Shown one piece after another: positions 24,211 to 37,129 of a stretch of 64,000 nt of DNA (the stretch's first letter is position 1; each line of letters starts with the position of its first letter). The stretch is from contig CM055097.1 of NCBI GenBank assembly GCA_029204225.1, positions 14,205,221-14,269,220 on the forward strand, read 5' to 3'. Source of the stretch: Diphasiastrum complanatum. Taxonomy: Eukaryota; Streptophyta; Lycopodiopsida; Lycopodiales; Lycopodiaceae. The notes under the pieces are model-generated. The model made no database searches. It saw only the letters and a program-made list of their open reading frames with translations, and was not told where the DNA came from. The position numbers were made by a program, and so were the translations under genes.

Positions 24211-25472
24211 TGTTAGAAATAGGTGAGTAACAGAACGCGAAAACTTCTTACTTCCAATGCATGACTACGCCTATCAAAAATTGAACAAAGCAATAGTGAT
24301 GAAAATCACGTTCAATCATTAGCAACTAACTTTCGCTAGTACTAAATGATTATATAGCCAAACATAAAGTATTGAATTCTTAGACAATGTCTATCAGTTA
24401 CAAAAGAAATATAGAGATGGATGCATTATGGCACAAACTGAACGCAATAAGGAAATAGTATTGATTCAGAAAAACAAGATTAGATGCTAATGAGCGCAAG
24501 ACAATAGTGAATAGAAACCGCGCACTCTAAAGCTGTCTCTAAGTAACTGAGAATAAGTCTGAAATAAACAACTCTGCTGATAAGCAATAACGCAATAGCA
24601 ACTCTACAATAAATCTCTAAAAGACTGAGCTAGAATGCTCAAGAGAGTTTAAGCTTGAAAGCTTGATAGAGAGCTAACAACAATACTTTCTGATTGTGAA
24701 TGACCTGCTTGATGAGAGCGTAGGATGCGTCATGTAATAACACTCAACTCCTTCACAATTCACAATAACATTGATAATGAGATGTATGAACAGCTGATTT
24801 ATACTAAGTAATTAGGTCATCAGATGCAATTGCCAGTTGGCTGGAGTCTGTTGGCATTCATCCAGTTCTTCTCAGAAGTTGCTTGCTGATAAGTGGTGAC
24901 AATTGGCCATAAACAGTCTGTCTGCATAAATGAACGTAAACTGTCATTCTGCATAAATGAACGTAAACTGCCACAGGCAAAAAATGCGAACTGCATTTCT
25001 ACTCGTGATTTCTAACAGACGAAAAATGCGAAAAAGGTAACACTGCATTTTTGCACGTAATTCTTGACAGGCGAAAAATGCAAAAAGGGCGAAACTGCAT
25101 TTTTACACGTAATTCTTAACAAGCAAAAAATGCGAAAAATATGACACTGTATTTTTGCACGTAATTCCTGACAGGCAAAAATGCGAAAAAGCTAACACTG
25201 CATTTTTACACGCAATTCCTGACAAGCGAAAAATGCGAAAAAGATGACACGGCATTTTTACACGCAATTCTTGACATGCGACACTGTCGGGTTTGTAGAG
25301 AGAGAAAATGCGACACTGTTGTCAAACTCTGTGTATTTTTGCAGACTATGTAAAAACACTTGTAATTTTGCAGACTGTATAAAGACATGAGAAAATCCGC
25401 AGAACTGGATAAACAGTTGGATGAAGATGAAAAATCGATAAGTCGATTAGTATGAAGGAGAATAATCCAACA
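24211..25472 (-). repeat. Copia 5' LTR with adjacent primer-binding site (family A)
   Basis: 1262 bp, from TGTTAGAAATAGG to ...ATAATCCAACA on the plus strand. On the minus strand it is followed by TGGTATCAAAGC (24210-24199), a Copia-type primer site, so this is the 5' LTR of a minus-strand element whose interior ran to the left. No matching 3' LTR was found in the window, so the element is truncated. It is homologous, in opposite orientation, to the solo LTR at 30459-31721. Confidence 0.82.
24960..25290. repeat. minisatellite inside LTR family A, ~51-nt units
   Basis: Six or so imperfect units share (g)cgaaaaatgcgaaaaa, acactgcatttttgcacg and taattcttgacag. Each unit carries aaaaatgc and its reverse complement gcattttt, so every unit can fold into a short hairpin. 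A related array occurs in the solo LTR (about 30600-30960), and similar motifs occur at 35400-35630. Confidence 0.85.
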
Positions 25473-28400
25473 AAGACCACTAGGAAAAATCCCTAAGATG
25501 AGGATAGAAAAACACAACAAGAGACATGTAGGAGCAAAACTTCCCAACGAAACATAGATTAATCATGGATCTAGCCCCCAAGCCATGCCAAGTGAAATCT
25601 AGAGGAGAAGAGAGCAACTTGTAACTTGAACCCGAGTTGTTGACAGGAGAATCTCTACCCCAATATATAGAGAGTAGATGAACACATGCAATCTCCATTT
25701 AGGTCGACTATAAATAGGTCATAGCTCTTCATGCAGTCCTTCTGCCTATATCTGTCACACTTACATGCACTACTCCATATTTCTCAATTAGAGTGTTTGG
25801 GTCCTCTCAAGGCCATTAGGCATAAACAGGCCTTGACATGGAATTAAATATCGGCGTGGCTAACAAACTTGAATACCGAGGGGCCGGCCTACCTTATTAG
25901 GACTATTCCATGTCCTTAACAAAATATGGTCGTAACAATTACCCTAGCAAAAATGGGTGCCTAAATCCTCACAAAAAAATATAATGCATTTAGGGTTTAT
26001 GCATACCTGAACAATGACGTAACACTATTAGAACTCCATGTGTACGTAACTTATAAGTTTAGAAGGAGAAGTGTTGTCGCCAGTCAAGAAAAAGATGCTC
26101 CTGGATACAAGAGAGTGTTGGCTTCTTTGCGTAGGTTTTTCTCGTTTTCATCATCAATATGCAATTCCTCACTTTCATCCATGTTCTCTCCACCCGTTGA
26201 GTGTGCATGTTCATTGTCATCATGGGTTGTAACATACAATTCAATATGTCATGCATTACTTCGTTGTGTAGTACCTCAATATCATCATCTTGAGTATCAT
26301 TTTCAACTATAACATCTTCATCATCAAATGTTTGCGGCATTTGTTAACTTCTTCTATTTGTTTCATTCTTTGTTTTCTCATTTATAGATTTTTCTTCACT
26401 TGAAATTCAATACAGATTGATTGAGGCCATTTAATGGCATTTGATGGTTATCCTGAACAAGCCGCTAGCAAATGTGTCATTTAATTAACACAATGGAAAC
26501 ATAAAAAATCTAATATTCAAAAAATTCAGGAGATGTGCTATGTTTTAAAGCAAACCTCAATCTCTTTCGGATTTGATGTTTGACCATCCACTCTACCTCC
26601 ATACTTCCACAAGTGTTCATTGGCAATGCGTCTTTAGTGCATGCTCCAAGGCAGATTGGAAGGCCTGCAAGGATGAGGCCAAAGATCCTGAAAAATACGG
26701 CTTGCAAAATGGCGTTGCGACGAGTAGGATGGCCTCAGACATGAAAAATCCTAAATTAGGATCAAGCATAAAGGCGGGCCTACAGGCATTATGTAATATA
26801 TGATTTCATGTATGCATTTTGGTTTATGTTCAAATTTCAATGATTTGTCATTTGTGAGTGAATAAAATGTAATTTTTATTTGTTTGAAACATAGCCTAGA
26901 TCCATTGTATGTCTGTAATTATTTTCATTATATATTGTAGAGTATATGTTTTCATTCGATATTCACTTGGTTAATTAAAGAGTGTAGCTTTTCTTATTCA
27001 AAAGTATATGTTTCTTTTTTATTTTCACTTAGCATCTTTTCAATTTTTTACTCGTGTTCCAATGATGAAATAACAATAGACCTGAGTAATAATGTTCCTA
27101 TTGCAGTTTTCTCTAAAATGTAATAAGATCAGGGTAATGGAACTCTGAAGTGTTCTAATCTTAAGTCTACTTTAGCATGTATGCAATAGTTTGCTACTCT
27201 TAGTAGAAGATACAATTTAGATTGAAACCGTGAGGACAAAGTCATGGTGCAGATCATTTGGTTTGGACCATGGAAGATCTCACAGGTTCACTTGGAGGAA
27301 TATTGGCATGCACAATCGTGTGAGGGACTTGATAGTGGCTTTGGAGTTCACATCTCAGTATATTCTCAAGGAATGGTTTGGAATCATTCACAGGAGCAAC
27401 TTGGAGCTAGCTTGGGGGAATACAAGGGGGCACTACATGGTAGATGCTCATATCTTCGAGATCAAAAATGACATTGGGATACTTGATAGAGATAGGACTG
27501 TAGGATGACATGGGATAATCATCAAGGGGCAGCTATCTCATATTGGACTTGAGTCATTGGACAGGACTTACAGGGATGATTCATAATGGAATCAAATGCT
27601 GCAAACACAAATGGGCAAAGCATGAAGCTTTGGGAGCCAGCTCTAGTTTGGAGAGCTGATGGAGATCGCACGATTGTACATTTATTCATTGAGTCCTTGG
27701 TAGACTCTTGTGCTTGGAGCATGGGGAATGAATGGAAACCAGCTTTCAGGACCTATTGGATAGATGGATATGCTTGGATGTGAGGGCATCTTGGTGACAG
27801 GTGTTGGCCATGGTTGAGGACTTGATTTGGTGATCGGTCGTGTAGTAGTGGATCTATAGGTGACAGGTGTTGGTACGACAAGATAATTAATTGCTCACAT
27901 TTTGAGAAGGTGTCACTGCTCAACACTGTTTGATAAGAATAATCCCATCCCTTCATGTGTCGGGTTGAGCTTGGGCACCACAGCCTTTGTTTCTTCTTTT
28001 GCTCTTCTTCTTCTTCTTCTTCTTCTTCGTCTTCTTTTAGCACTTCCTTGAACTTCAATAAGTGAAACTTAAGGCTCTTTTTTTTACTGGGTTTCATAAG
28101 AGTTTTGTACGGATGTTTCAACACAGTTTGCGCAAGCCTGCTCATGTATTTGATGTATTCATGTTGGTTTGCATGAATGTGCTTGCATGTTACCTTGTCA
28201 CAAGAGTCTAGATCTGAGTCGAAATTGTATATGGTTGTGCATTTGCTACGTCTGAAACAAAGTCGTCATTTGGATGCTCATTGACTTGTCATTATGTCTA
28301 CTAGCTGTCTATCTAGTGAGGGTATAATCATATGGTGGCAGTATGTGTTTGTAAGTGCTTGATAGGATATCAGCCTAGCTAGATGGTTACAGCTTGATTT

Positions 28401-28880
28401 ACTGGAGTACCGTGTATCCAAGACTAGGAGTATATTGAATCCTACATGATTGTGCATTTATTCGATGCTTTGGATTTCCAAAGTGGTGTGGGTGCTTATC
28501 TTTATGCAATAGAGCTATGGCATCATGTCTATTTTATATTGTGCTTCCAAATGGTAAGCAGTAATGCTTGGTAACATATCTTACTCCTTGGTCCACTAGT
28601 GTAGCAATAGGGCTTACATGTTGCAGTATTCCTATTGTGAAAAATTGCCTTTATTGGCAAATCTAGCCATGTAGTATAATGTAAATTTTGTACATAAGCG
28701 GATTCCATACAGGCTAAGATGCCACGTGGAAATCCACTCCTAATGTAGGTTAGGTCGAATCAAGAGAGTTGGTCATGTCTATTTGGTAGTGTTCCCTACA
28801 TTATAGGAAAAAACTTATTTGAGTGAAACACTACAAGAGAGACCTTTTTGAGTTTCTACAGTCAATTAAATCAGATTCTT
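25473..28880. other. no recognisable gene; short open frames and a TTC microsatellite
   Basis: Open frames of up to 130 codons occur (for example 26059-26340 minus, acidic, and 26573-26803 plus). None matches a family I know. A (TTC)n microsatellite lies at about 28003-28036. The stretch 26800-27130 is strongly AT-rich. Confidence 0.4.
28402..28446. repeat. short shared repeat with 21523-21575
   Basis: Same orientation as the first copy. It contains ctggagtaccgtgtatccaag followed by ctaggagtatattgaatcc. No LTR boundary seen. Confidence 0.5.
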
Positions 28881-28902
28881 GTTTGTAGAAATCACTAGTA
28901 AG

Positions 28903-29822
28903 ATGGGATCTATTGGAGCTTACCTTCTAGAAGCTAGTGAGAGGTTGAATTCTACAAATTATGCTATTTAAAATGTTAGGATGGAGTCACTAATGGTTCT
29001 CCAAGACCTTTATGAATTCTTGATTGAAGATGAAGATGAACCTCTAGGTGCACAAGAGTTAGTTAGATACATGAAAAGATCTAGACTAGCACTTCATTGT
29101 GTGAAGATGAATGTAAGTAATGATCTTTTAAGAAAAGTATCATCTTGTAGTAGTGCTAAAGAGGCTTGGGATTCTTGGAAATCAACCTATGAATCAAGCA
29201 ACACTTCTAGAGTCCTCATGCTTAGAAACCAAATCTTGCAAAGCATGAGAAGAAGTGAGGAGAGTGCACAAGACTATGTGCTTAGAATCAAGTCTCTAAA
29301 TAGGGAGTTGTTGTCCATTAGAGAGAAAATTCATGATGGAGAGCTTGTTCAAATAATCCTTAATGGTCTAGGGAATGATTTTTCAAATTTGGTCCAAAGT
29401 TTTGCAATCCAAGACACCTTGTTATAGAAAAGCTTCATAGTGTATTAGTGGCTGAAGAGTGTAGGATGCTTCACACCAAAGCAAGATTGAACTCATTGTC
29501 TTTGCAAGGTGGTGATGAGAAAGCCAATTTATCATTCAAGAGCAAAAAGAAGACCAATGGAAATAAGAAACATCCAAAGGAGGCCAAAGCAGGGGATGAA
29601 GCATCAAGCTCAAAGGGCAAGATCAAAGACAAGTCAAAGTTCAAATGCTTTTTCTGTGGCAAAAAAGAGCATTTTGCATCAGAATGTCTCAAGAAGAAGA
29701 AGGTGCAAGAGAAGCAAAGCAACATTGCACATCAAGATGAGGAGGATGAAGAAGAATCATCCTTGATGGTTTCCAACTCATCACCATCATCCAAGTGCAA
29801 TACAAATGATTCTGGTGGATAG
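28903..29822 (+). pseudogene. Copia gag (UBN2-type) with zinc knuckle
   Basis: Starts atgggatctattggagc. The reading GSIGAYLLEASERLNSTNYA is a typical Copia gag opening, then a stop (28969-28971) replaces the usual Trp before NVRMESLMVLQDLYEFL. The body has the usual helical gag sequence (QDYVLRIKSLNRELLSI). A frame break near 29426 precedes a lysine-rich tail with the knuckle CFFCGKKEHFASEC (29650-29691). The gag would package RNA into particles, but the breaks show this copy is dead. It is followed directly by pol. Confidence 0.88.
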
Positions 29823-32800
29823 ATAGTGGGGCTAGCTCCCACGTGACTTTCCAAAAGAAGTATTTCTCCACTTTACTCTCTTATAATGATGTAAAAAGGT
29901 CTATCTTTACAGCTAGTAATCAAGAGTGTAGAATAAGTGGTACTGGAACCATTCCATTGTATGTTGGATCATCCAAAAGGATGAATCTTGAAAATGTCCT
30001 TTTTGTTTCTAAGTTAACCAAGAATGTGTTAAGTGTTGGCCAATTGATGGATAATGGCCTAGATGTACATTTTTAAGCATGAAGTTTGTTCCATCTTTAG
30101 AAGTGATGAATGCATAGCAAAGGGTTTTAAACAAGGTAGATTGTTAAAACTAGATGCTAATGTTGCAATGGAGAGTGTGAATTTGGCAAAGGTGGAATCT
30201 CAAATGTGGAGCTATGGCACAAAAGGTTGGGCCACCCCAACTTCAAAGCTATGGAAACAATGTGTGCAAATGAGCTTGCACTCGGCCTCCCCAAGCATTT
30301 GTCAAAGTGTGGAAAGCATTGTGAGGCTTGTAGTATCTCAAAGGCTCATAAGCTACCTTTCTCTAGATCTACATCAAGATCTAACACTCCTCTTGAAATC
30401 ATCCATCGGGATGTTCATAGTTTTTCACAAGAATCTAATGGTGGTGCCAAGTACTATGTGTTAAATTATTCTCCTTCCTAATAATCGACTAATCAGTTTT
30501 TAATCTTCATCCAACTGTTTATCCAGTTTTGCAGATTCTCCCATGTTTTACATAGTCTGCAGAATTACAAGTGTTCTTACACAGTTTGCAGAAATACATG
30601 GAATTTGACAATAGTGTCGGAAATTTTCTCTCACTACAAAACCCGACACTATCGCCTTTTTGCTATAGTCAATTTTCTCTTAAAGCAACACTGTCAAAAA
30701 TTGCAAGTACAGTGTCACGGTTTTCGCATTTTTTGCCTGTCAAGAATTTCAAGTAAAAATGTAGTGTCGCATTTTTCACATTCTTCACGTGTCAAGAATT
30801 GCGAGTAAAAAGGTAGTGTTGTATTTTTCGCATTTTTCAAAGTGCCTCAAATGTTAAGGAAATGACTTTGGCAAAGTGTGTGGCTACCCCAATATTCAGA
30901 AAATGAGATTTTGCGACACTGTCGTATTTCTCACAAAAATCGCATTTTTCACTTTCTCCCTGATGGCAGTTATGTTCATTTTTGTAGAGTGACAGTCACG
31001 TTCATTTATGCAGACATACTGTTTACGGCCAAATGTCACCACTTATCAACAAGCAACTTCTGAGAAGAACTGGATAAATGTCAACAGACTCCAGCCAACT
31101 GGCAGCCGCATTTGATGACCTAATTGCTTAGTATAAATAGTTGTTCATTTCAACATATTAATTCAGTGATCAAGTATTGAATAGTTAGCTCTCTTTCTCT
31201 CTAAAGTCTGCGAGCTTGAACACTCTTGAGCATTCTAGCTCAGTTCTTTAGAGTTAATTAGAGATTGCTATTGTGCTTACTGCTTATATCAGTAGTTGCG
31301 CTCAATTCAGACTTATATTTTAGTCGTTCAGAAATAGCTTAGAGTATGCGGCTTCAATCCACAAACTTGTTGTACTCATTTACTTCTATTTTGCTTTCAT
31401 ACTGAATAGATACTATCTTCTTATTGTGTTCAACTTCGTCTCATAATGTAATTCTTTGTGACTGATTATTTGTCTGATAATTCAATGCTTTAAATGTTTG
31501 GCTACGTAATCATTGTAGTACTAATGATTTCAAAGTTAGTTACTATAAGATCGAACGTGATTTCAATCACTATTGTTTTGTTTGAAATTGATAGCGTAGT
31601 CATGCATGAAGAAAGAGGAAGATAGTTTATTTCGTTGTGCATGATAAGTTTTCTTTCTTGTCGTTCGAATTATTTTTATTCGATTCTTTCATACCTATCT
31701 TTTACACACCTCTTTCCAACACTATGTAATCTTCATTGACGACTATTCTAGATATTGTTGGATTTACCTCTTGTCTAGTAAATGGTGCATGATTCTTTTG
31801 TAAAGTTCAAAACTCTTGTAAAAAATGAACTTAGTACCAAGATCAAGGTATTAAGAAATGATAATGGAGGCGAATATATCTCCAATAAGTTGATTGAGTT
31901 TTGTAGTTCTTATGGCATTAAGAGAGAGTTGTCATGTCCATATACCCCTCAACAAAATGGAGTGGCCGAGAGGAGAGATAGATTTGTTTGTGAGTGTGCT
32001 AAGGTCTTAAGGCTAGATGCTTCTCTACCCAAACCATTTTTGGGGTGAGGCAATCACATGTGCTAATTTCTTATGCAATAGATTGCTCAACCAAGCCATT
32101 GGAGAAATCACACCACATGAAGCTCTATTTGGAGAGAAGCCCAATCTCAAGGATCTCAAGATTCTTGGATCCATTTGCTATGTACACCAATCCTTGGATA
32201 CAAGAAAGAAGGAACATGCAACCTCCATCAAAGGCATCTTTGTGGGATATGCTTGATGAACCAACATGCTATGAAGATGCTTGTAAATCGAAAAGTTGGA
32301 TGGATGCTATGCAAATATAGTATGATGCTCTCATGGAGAATCATACTTGGGATCTTGTGAATTTTCCTCAAGGGAAGAAACCACTTGATTGCAAGTGGGT
32401 GTATAGATTGAATTATAACCAAGATGGATCAATAAGTAAGCATAAGGCTAGGCTTGTAGAAAATGATTTTTACAAACCAAAGACATTGATTATGATGAAA
32501 CTTTTGCTCCTGTGGCTAAGCTTGTTACTATTAGATTGATCATAAGTCTTGCAACTACCTTCAATTGGGAGCTATTCCAACTTGATTTTACAAATGCCTT
32601 CCTCAATGGCTACTTGGAGGAAGAGATCTACATGAGGCAACCCAAGGGCTTCATCAAGAAAAAGCATGAAGGAAAGGTGTGTTTCTGAAGAAGAGCCTTT
32701 ATGGGCTCAAGCAAGCACCTAGAGCATGGTACTCTAGACTAAACTCTTTTATCTCCATAAACTTTGTGTTGAGTGCTTATGATCCATCATTGTACATAAG

Positions 32801-33131
32801 ATTTCATGATGGCAAGATCATTATTCTTGTATTGTATGTTGATGACATTATTTTGAGTGGTAATGATCTAGATGGAATAAGAGATGTAAAAATCGCATTA
32901 TCTAAAGAGTCTAAAATGGTAGATATCGGCCTATTGAGCTTCATTCTAGGAATAGAAGTCATAAGAGGATGTGATTTTAGCTTCATTTGTCAATCTAAGT
33001 ATGCTACATCCATCCTAGATAGATTTGGAATGAAGAATTGTAAAGGCATTGAGACTCCAATGGAGCAACATGTAAAAGCATCAATTGATGGTGATGAAGC
33101 ATCCTTTGAGGACATAACTTTATATAGAAGG
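29806..33131 (+). pseudogene. Copia pol, interrupted by a solo LTR and truncated
   Basis: Order of domains: protease (IDSGASSHVTF, about 29818), GAG-pre-integrase (LWHKRLGHPN, about 30212), and integrase (FIDDYSRYCWIY after the solo LTR; NDNGGEYISNK and PYTPQQNGVAER, 31857-31970). Reverse transcriptase follows, with CKWVYRLNYNQDG, QLDFTNAFLNGYLEEEIYM, KKSLYGLKQAPRAWY and LYVDDIILSGND (32580-32870). The frame is shifted several times. After EDITLYRR at 33131 the RNase H part is missing because another LTR begins at 33132. Stops and shifts mean no full polyprotein is made. Confidence 0.9.
30459..31721 (+). mobile_element. solo LTR of Copia family A with perfect CTATG duplication
   Basis: 1263 bp from TGTTAAATTATTC to ...CTCTTTCCAACA. 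Identical 5-bp copies of CTATG lie at 30454-30458 and 31722-31726. Removing the LTR and one CTATG joins the pol reading KYYV to IFIDDYSRY, so the host copy was cut at this exact point. One LTR without internal sequence implies LTR-LTR recombination after insertion. Confidence 0.93.
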
Positions 33132-33801
33132 TGATAAAATTCCAGCAAGCTCACACATGTGGGGAATGATCCTCAAGTGTGAACGATCTTGTTAAGCTTT
33201 GTGTTTAGCACATAAATTGATTCTAGATTGAATATCAAGATCTAGTATAAAATTTTATGGCCAAAGCACAATATAGCATGCTAAGAATCAAAGAATGATT
33301 GCTTTGAAAAACAAAAGAGAAGAAGTACAAGAATTTAATGCATCAACATAATCCTCTACTCGAGTTAGAGAGAGAAAAGGAGAGTAAAATTCAAGCAAAC
33401 AAAAGTATAGATCCAAATTGACATGGAATAGCTTCAAAGCTTGGTTCTTCATCACATGAGACCTAGTAATGAAAATCTTTATACCTCACATTCACAAGGA
33501 GGAAGCTAGAAGCTCTTACTTGCAAATGAGCCAAAAGATTCAAAAGTTGATGTCTCTTGTCTAGTTATAGACAATGCCCTAATTTAACTAAGCATAATTA
33601 TCTTGAGGGATGGTTAGCCCTTGTTAAGTATTATTTATTGTATTTTGGGCCCTTATTAATCTTTTATCCTTATTAATTACTTTGGAGGGCCTAAAGAAAG
33701 AACCACCTTGTTCTTAAGGCTAATAGCTCCTTTGGGCCTCCAAAGCTTACATTGGATATTCTAATGCATTGGTAAGCTCTAATGTACTAGAAGTACATGA
33801 C
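33132..33801 (-). repeat. 3' LTR of a minus-strand Copia element (family B)
   Basis: On the minus strand it begins TGTCATGTACTTC and ends ...GGAATTTTATCA (670 bp). It is preceded by a polypurine tract (aagtaggaggat) at about 33802-33815. It abuts the truncated Copia RT at 33131. Fragments of the same LTR occur at 7337-7450, 19110-19425 and 37127-37272. Confidence 0.78.
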
Positions 33802-34318
33802 AATCCTCCTACTTAAACATTTTTGTCCTAAAAATCTGTCTAGTAAACTCAAATTCTTCAATTAAGTAGTATTAATGGAGAATGTCATTCCAACAACTTC
33901 ATGGTAATAGTCGTGGCCATTGTTGAACAAACAAGCTGTTGATCCAAGAATTCTCTTCATTAGGAAGGTTCTTCCAATGAATTATTATTTTTCCATTTCA
34001 CAATACCTTGTCCCGATATCCAACAATAATGAAATGGAAAAATAATTCAAAGGTATTTTGAAATGGAATAATAATCAAAGAATATCTAATCACCTCATGG
34101 TAGATCCCTTGTCCCGAGGATTTGAATTATGAACTGGATCTACCATCAACAACCTGTATGCATCGAGTGTTTCATGTCTCTCTTTTGAAGAAGAGTCTGG
34201 GAGAACACTCAACTGCAACTGCTACTCTACCACCTTTGGATCATGAGGGATTGTGGTTGATTAGATATCTAATCACCTCATGGTAGATCCAGTTCATAAT
34301 TCAACTCCTCGATCTTCT
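33802..34318. repeat. inverted-repeat-rich interior of the family B element
   Basis: A perfect 25-bp inverted repeat lies at 34122-34146 and 34280-34304, loop about 133 nt. A second imperfect set pairs ttatttttccatttca (about 33986-34001) with sequences near 34030-34075. A 26-nt direct repeat (atatctaatcacctcatgg...) is at 34083-34108 and 34265-34290. No protein is recognised. Confidence 0.75.
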
Positions 34319-34597
34319 TCACAACCTTGAAAAGGATCTTTCATCTCCCTTGTTAGGATCTTTTACAATATTCTTCATTGGTGTATCTATGCTCTTACAA
34401 TTCTCCATATAGAATTTTTTCAACATTGATAGAGCATATCTAGATTGACATATAAAAGCATAATCATCATGAAAGTCAATCTCTAGGCCTAAGATATAAT
34501 GGATCTCTCCTAGATCTTGCATTTTAAACTCACCTCCAAGTGCAACTTTAGTCTCTTCAACTAATTTAATGCAACTTCCACAATGGATAATGTCATC
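34319..34597 (-). pseudogene. Copia reverse transcriptase C-terminal fragment
   Basis: DDIIHCGSCIKLVEETKVAL, then EFKMQDLGEIHYILGLE and FICQSRYALSMLKKF, correspond to the RT segment from just after YVDD to the connection region. The reading stops at the insertion edge 34597/34598. It belongs to the interior of the family B element. Confidence 0.85.
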
Positions 34598-35703
34598 TGT
34601 TGGGAATGACTGAGACACACACAGGGTGGTCTGATAGGCCGCAATGGAAGAAGGCTATTACCCCAACAAAGAAAATACGATGAAAATAAGAAAACTGATA
34701 ATGTAAGGATTTGGATTACTTAGAGAACTGAATGATAGAGCAGTTCTGATATGTGATGAACATCAGTATAGGTGTTGCAGACAACCATAAAGAGAGAATT
34801 CAAAACAATTAGGCGTCTGGGACAGTCGTGCGCTTTTCTGATACGAATATTCTGAACATAAAGAAATGTGAAACAATTAGGCGTCTATGACAGCCATACA
34901 TTTCTTCATTGTTGAAGTACTTGTGATAGTAATGAAAGAAGAGTGAGAGTTAATAAACATTCAATACAAATGCAATGAGAGAGAACAATAGCGATTCTGT
35001 ATATTCAATGTTGTAATAACAACTATCAGAGTCACAAGACAATTGTGCTGATAAGCACGTGATCCTACTTACAAAAATAGATCAAATGCTATAGTTCGGA
35101 ATACTTTTACTCTCTCTATATGATCTCTAACTCTGAGGAGTCAGATACTGTGAAGACCAATTTTGGTCGTTTTTATCTTTGTCGTGGATACTGATCAATC
35201 TTACGATTTGGATCTCTCATTTTCTTATATAGTTGTTGGACGATCTTATCTTATTCTAATTACAGAGTTTAAAAGATCATTAACAGTTCTAAAGTAGATC
35301 CGTAGATCGATTATTGGCGGAGCATGAAGACGTTCTTCGTAAACTGCCATCGTATGTTGACCACAGGCGCAGTGCCTTGGACGGTTGGCGGTTCCTTGCG
35401 GTATCCAATGTATTCCTGCAGTATGTCGCATTCCTCACATTCTTCGAAATATGTCGCATTTTTGGGTGCCCGAAATGGACCGAAATCCCAAGTAAAACAC
35501 CTTTGTCACATTTTTCGCAAAAACCTTTTGTGCTCAGAATGCTTGAAATGTTAAATAGAAGACTTTGTCGAGTTTTGAAGATTGCAAGTAAAAATGGAAC
35601 TGTGCGACAATCAGTTCATTTCTGCAGACTGCTTTGAGAGAGTGATTTACATAAGTGAATTGGAGGGCAGTTAGGATGAGTAGGAGTAAGATTAACTCCA
35701 ACA
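34598..35703 (-). repeat. 3' LTR of a minus-strand Copia element (family C)
   Basis: 1106 bp, TGTTGGGAATGAC to ...AACTCCAACA on the plus strand. On the minus strand a polypurine tract (ttaagggggag) abuts it at 35704-35714. The interior pol follows to the right. It is inserted in the Copia RT fragment ending at 34597. It shares 'gtcgcatttt'-type motifs with the family A LTRs. Confidence 0.85.
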
Positions 35704-35903
35704 CTCCCCCTTAAGCTTACTAGTGTGAATCTGAATTAAAATTGAGATTTATCATACCTACCAAAGTAGAATGTTTATCTCTTGACAATGGCTTTGTCAA
35801 AATGTCAGCCAACATATTGTCTGTATGACAATAACTTAGTACAACATCTTTATTCTGAACTTTCTCTCTAAGACAATGAAATTGAACTTCTATATGCTTA
35901 GTT

Positions 35904-37129
35904 CTAGTATGAGTTCGTGGATTCAGAGATCAAGCTATACAGCTCTGATTGTCGCACTAGAGTATAGTTGGTCCGATCTGCAAAAATTTCAGATTTTGTA
36001 CTAACCTTCTGAGCCAAATAATCTCCTTTACTACTGATATAACTGCAACGTATTCTGATTCTGTAGAGGAAAATGAAATTCATTTCTGCTTTCTGTTGTT
36101 CCATGAAATGGGTCCTCTTGCAAGAAAACAAATATAACCAGATGTGGACTTTCTGGTGTCCACGTCTCCTGCCCAATCTGAATCTGAATAAGTGACTAAT
36201 GTAAGTGCAGCTTCCGCATTACCACTATAGCACAAAGCATAGTGTTTCATAGCTTGAATGTACTTCGATACTCTTTGCAGAGCCTTCCAATGTTGTAAGC
36301 CTAGATTGGACATGTATTGTGACAGTGCGCTTACCGCATATGCTAGATCAGGTCGTGTGCAGATCATAGAATACATGATCGATTCGATCATCGACTAATA
36401 AGGATATTTGCATATCTCTTTATGTTCTACTTCAGTTCTGGGGCACATGTCTTTTGATAATTTGGATCCTGGATCCATGGGTGAGTCTATCGGTTTACAA
36501 TCCTCCATGCCATATCTGCGAAGTACATTGATTAAATAGGATTCTTGGCTTATAATGATCATTCTGCTGCAATCTCTCATGATCTCCATACCAAGTAGGT
36601 AATGTACCAGGCCTAAATCAGTCATCTCAAATTCTGTTGAGAGAAAAGATTTTCTTTCATATAGTAACTGATTAGAATTGCTAATAATTAAAGAATCATC
36701 AACATACAAGGCTATTATGACATAGCTTGGGCCTTTGCATTTGAGATACAAATTTGAGTCTACAGTGCAAGAAGTGAAGTTGTGTTGCAACAAGAAGTAA
36801 TTAATTCTTTCATACTAGGCCCTAGGAGCGTGCTTGAGGCCATAAAGTGCGTTATGCAATTTACATACCATATGCTCTTGGCCTTGAAGGACATAGCCTT
36901 CTGGTTGATAAACAAAAATGTTTTCTTGTATATATCTGTGAAGGAATGTTGTCTGGACATCCATCTGATGAATGTCCAGATCCTCTGCAGCAACTATAGC
37001 CAACAAGGTTCGAATAACTTGATGCTTTACCACTGGACTGAAAGTGTCAGTGTAATCTATTCCATATACTTGCTCATATCCTTTAACCATTAAACGAGCT
37101 TTCCATTTGGATATCGATCCATCTGGCTT
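35904..37129 (-). pseudogene. Copia pol: reverse transcriptase to RNase H, truncated
   Basis: From the minus strand: KPDGSISKWKARLMVKGYEQ (about 37129-37070), QMDVQTTFLHRYIQENIFV, LYGLKHAPRA, ALYVDDSLII (about 36710), FEMTDLGLVHYLLGMEI, SMICTRPDLAYAVSALSQYM (about 36370-36310), then DSDWAGDVDTRKSTSGYIC and GPISWNNRKQK. Stops separate the blocks. The 5' end is cut at about 37129, where LTR-B sequence begins. Integrase and gag are absent, so it cannot be active. It pairs with the 3' LTR at 34598-35703. Confidence 0.9.

Noticed and set aside
24960-25290. CRISPR-like array
   Set aside because: Units are contiguous and diverged without unique spacers, they lie within a Copia LTR, and the DNA is plant nuclear.
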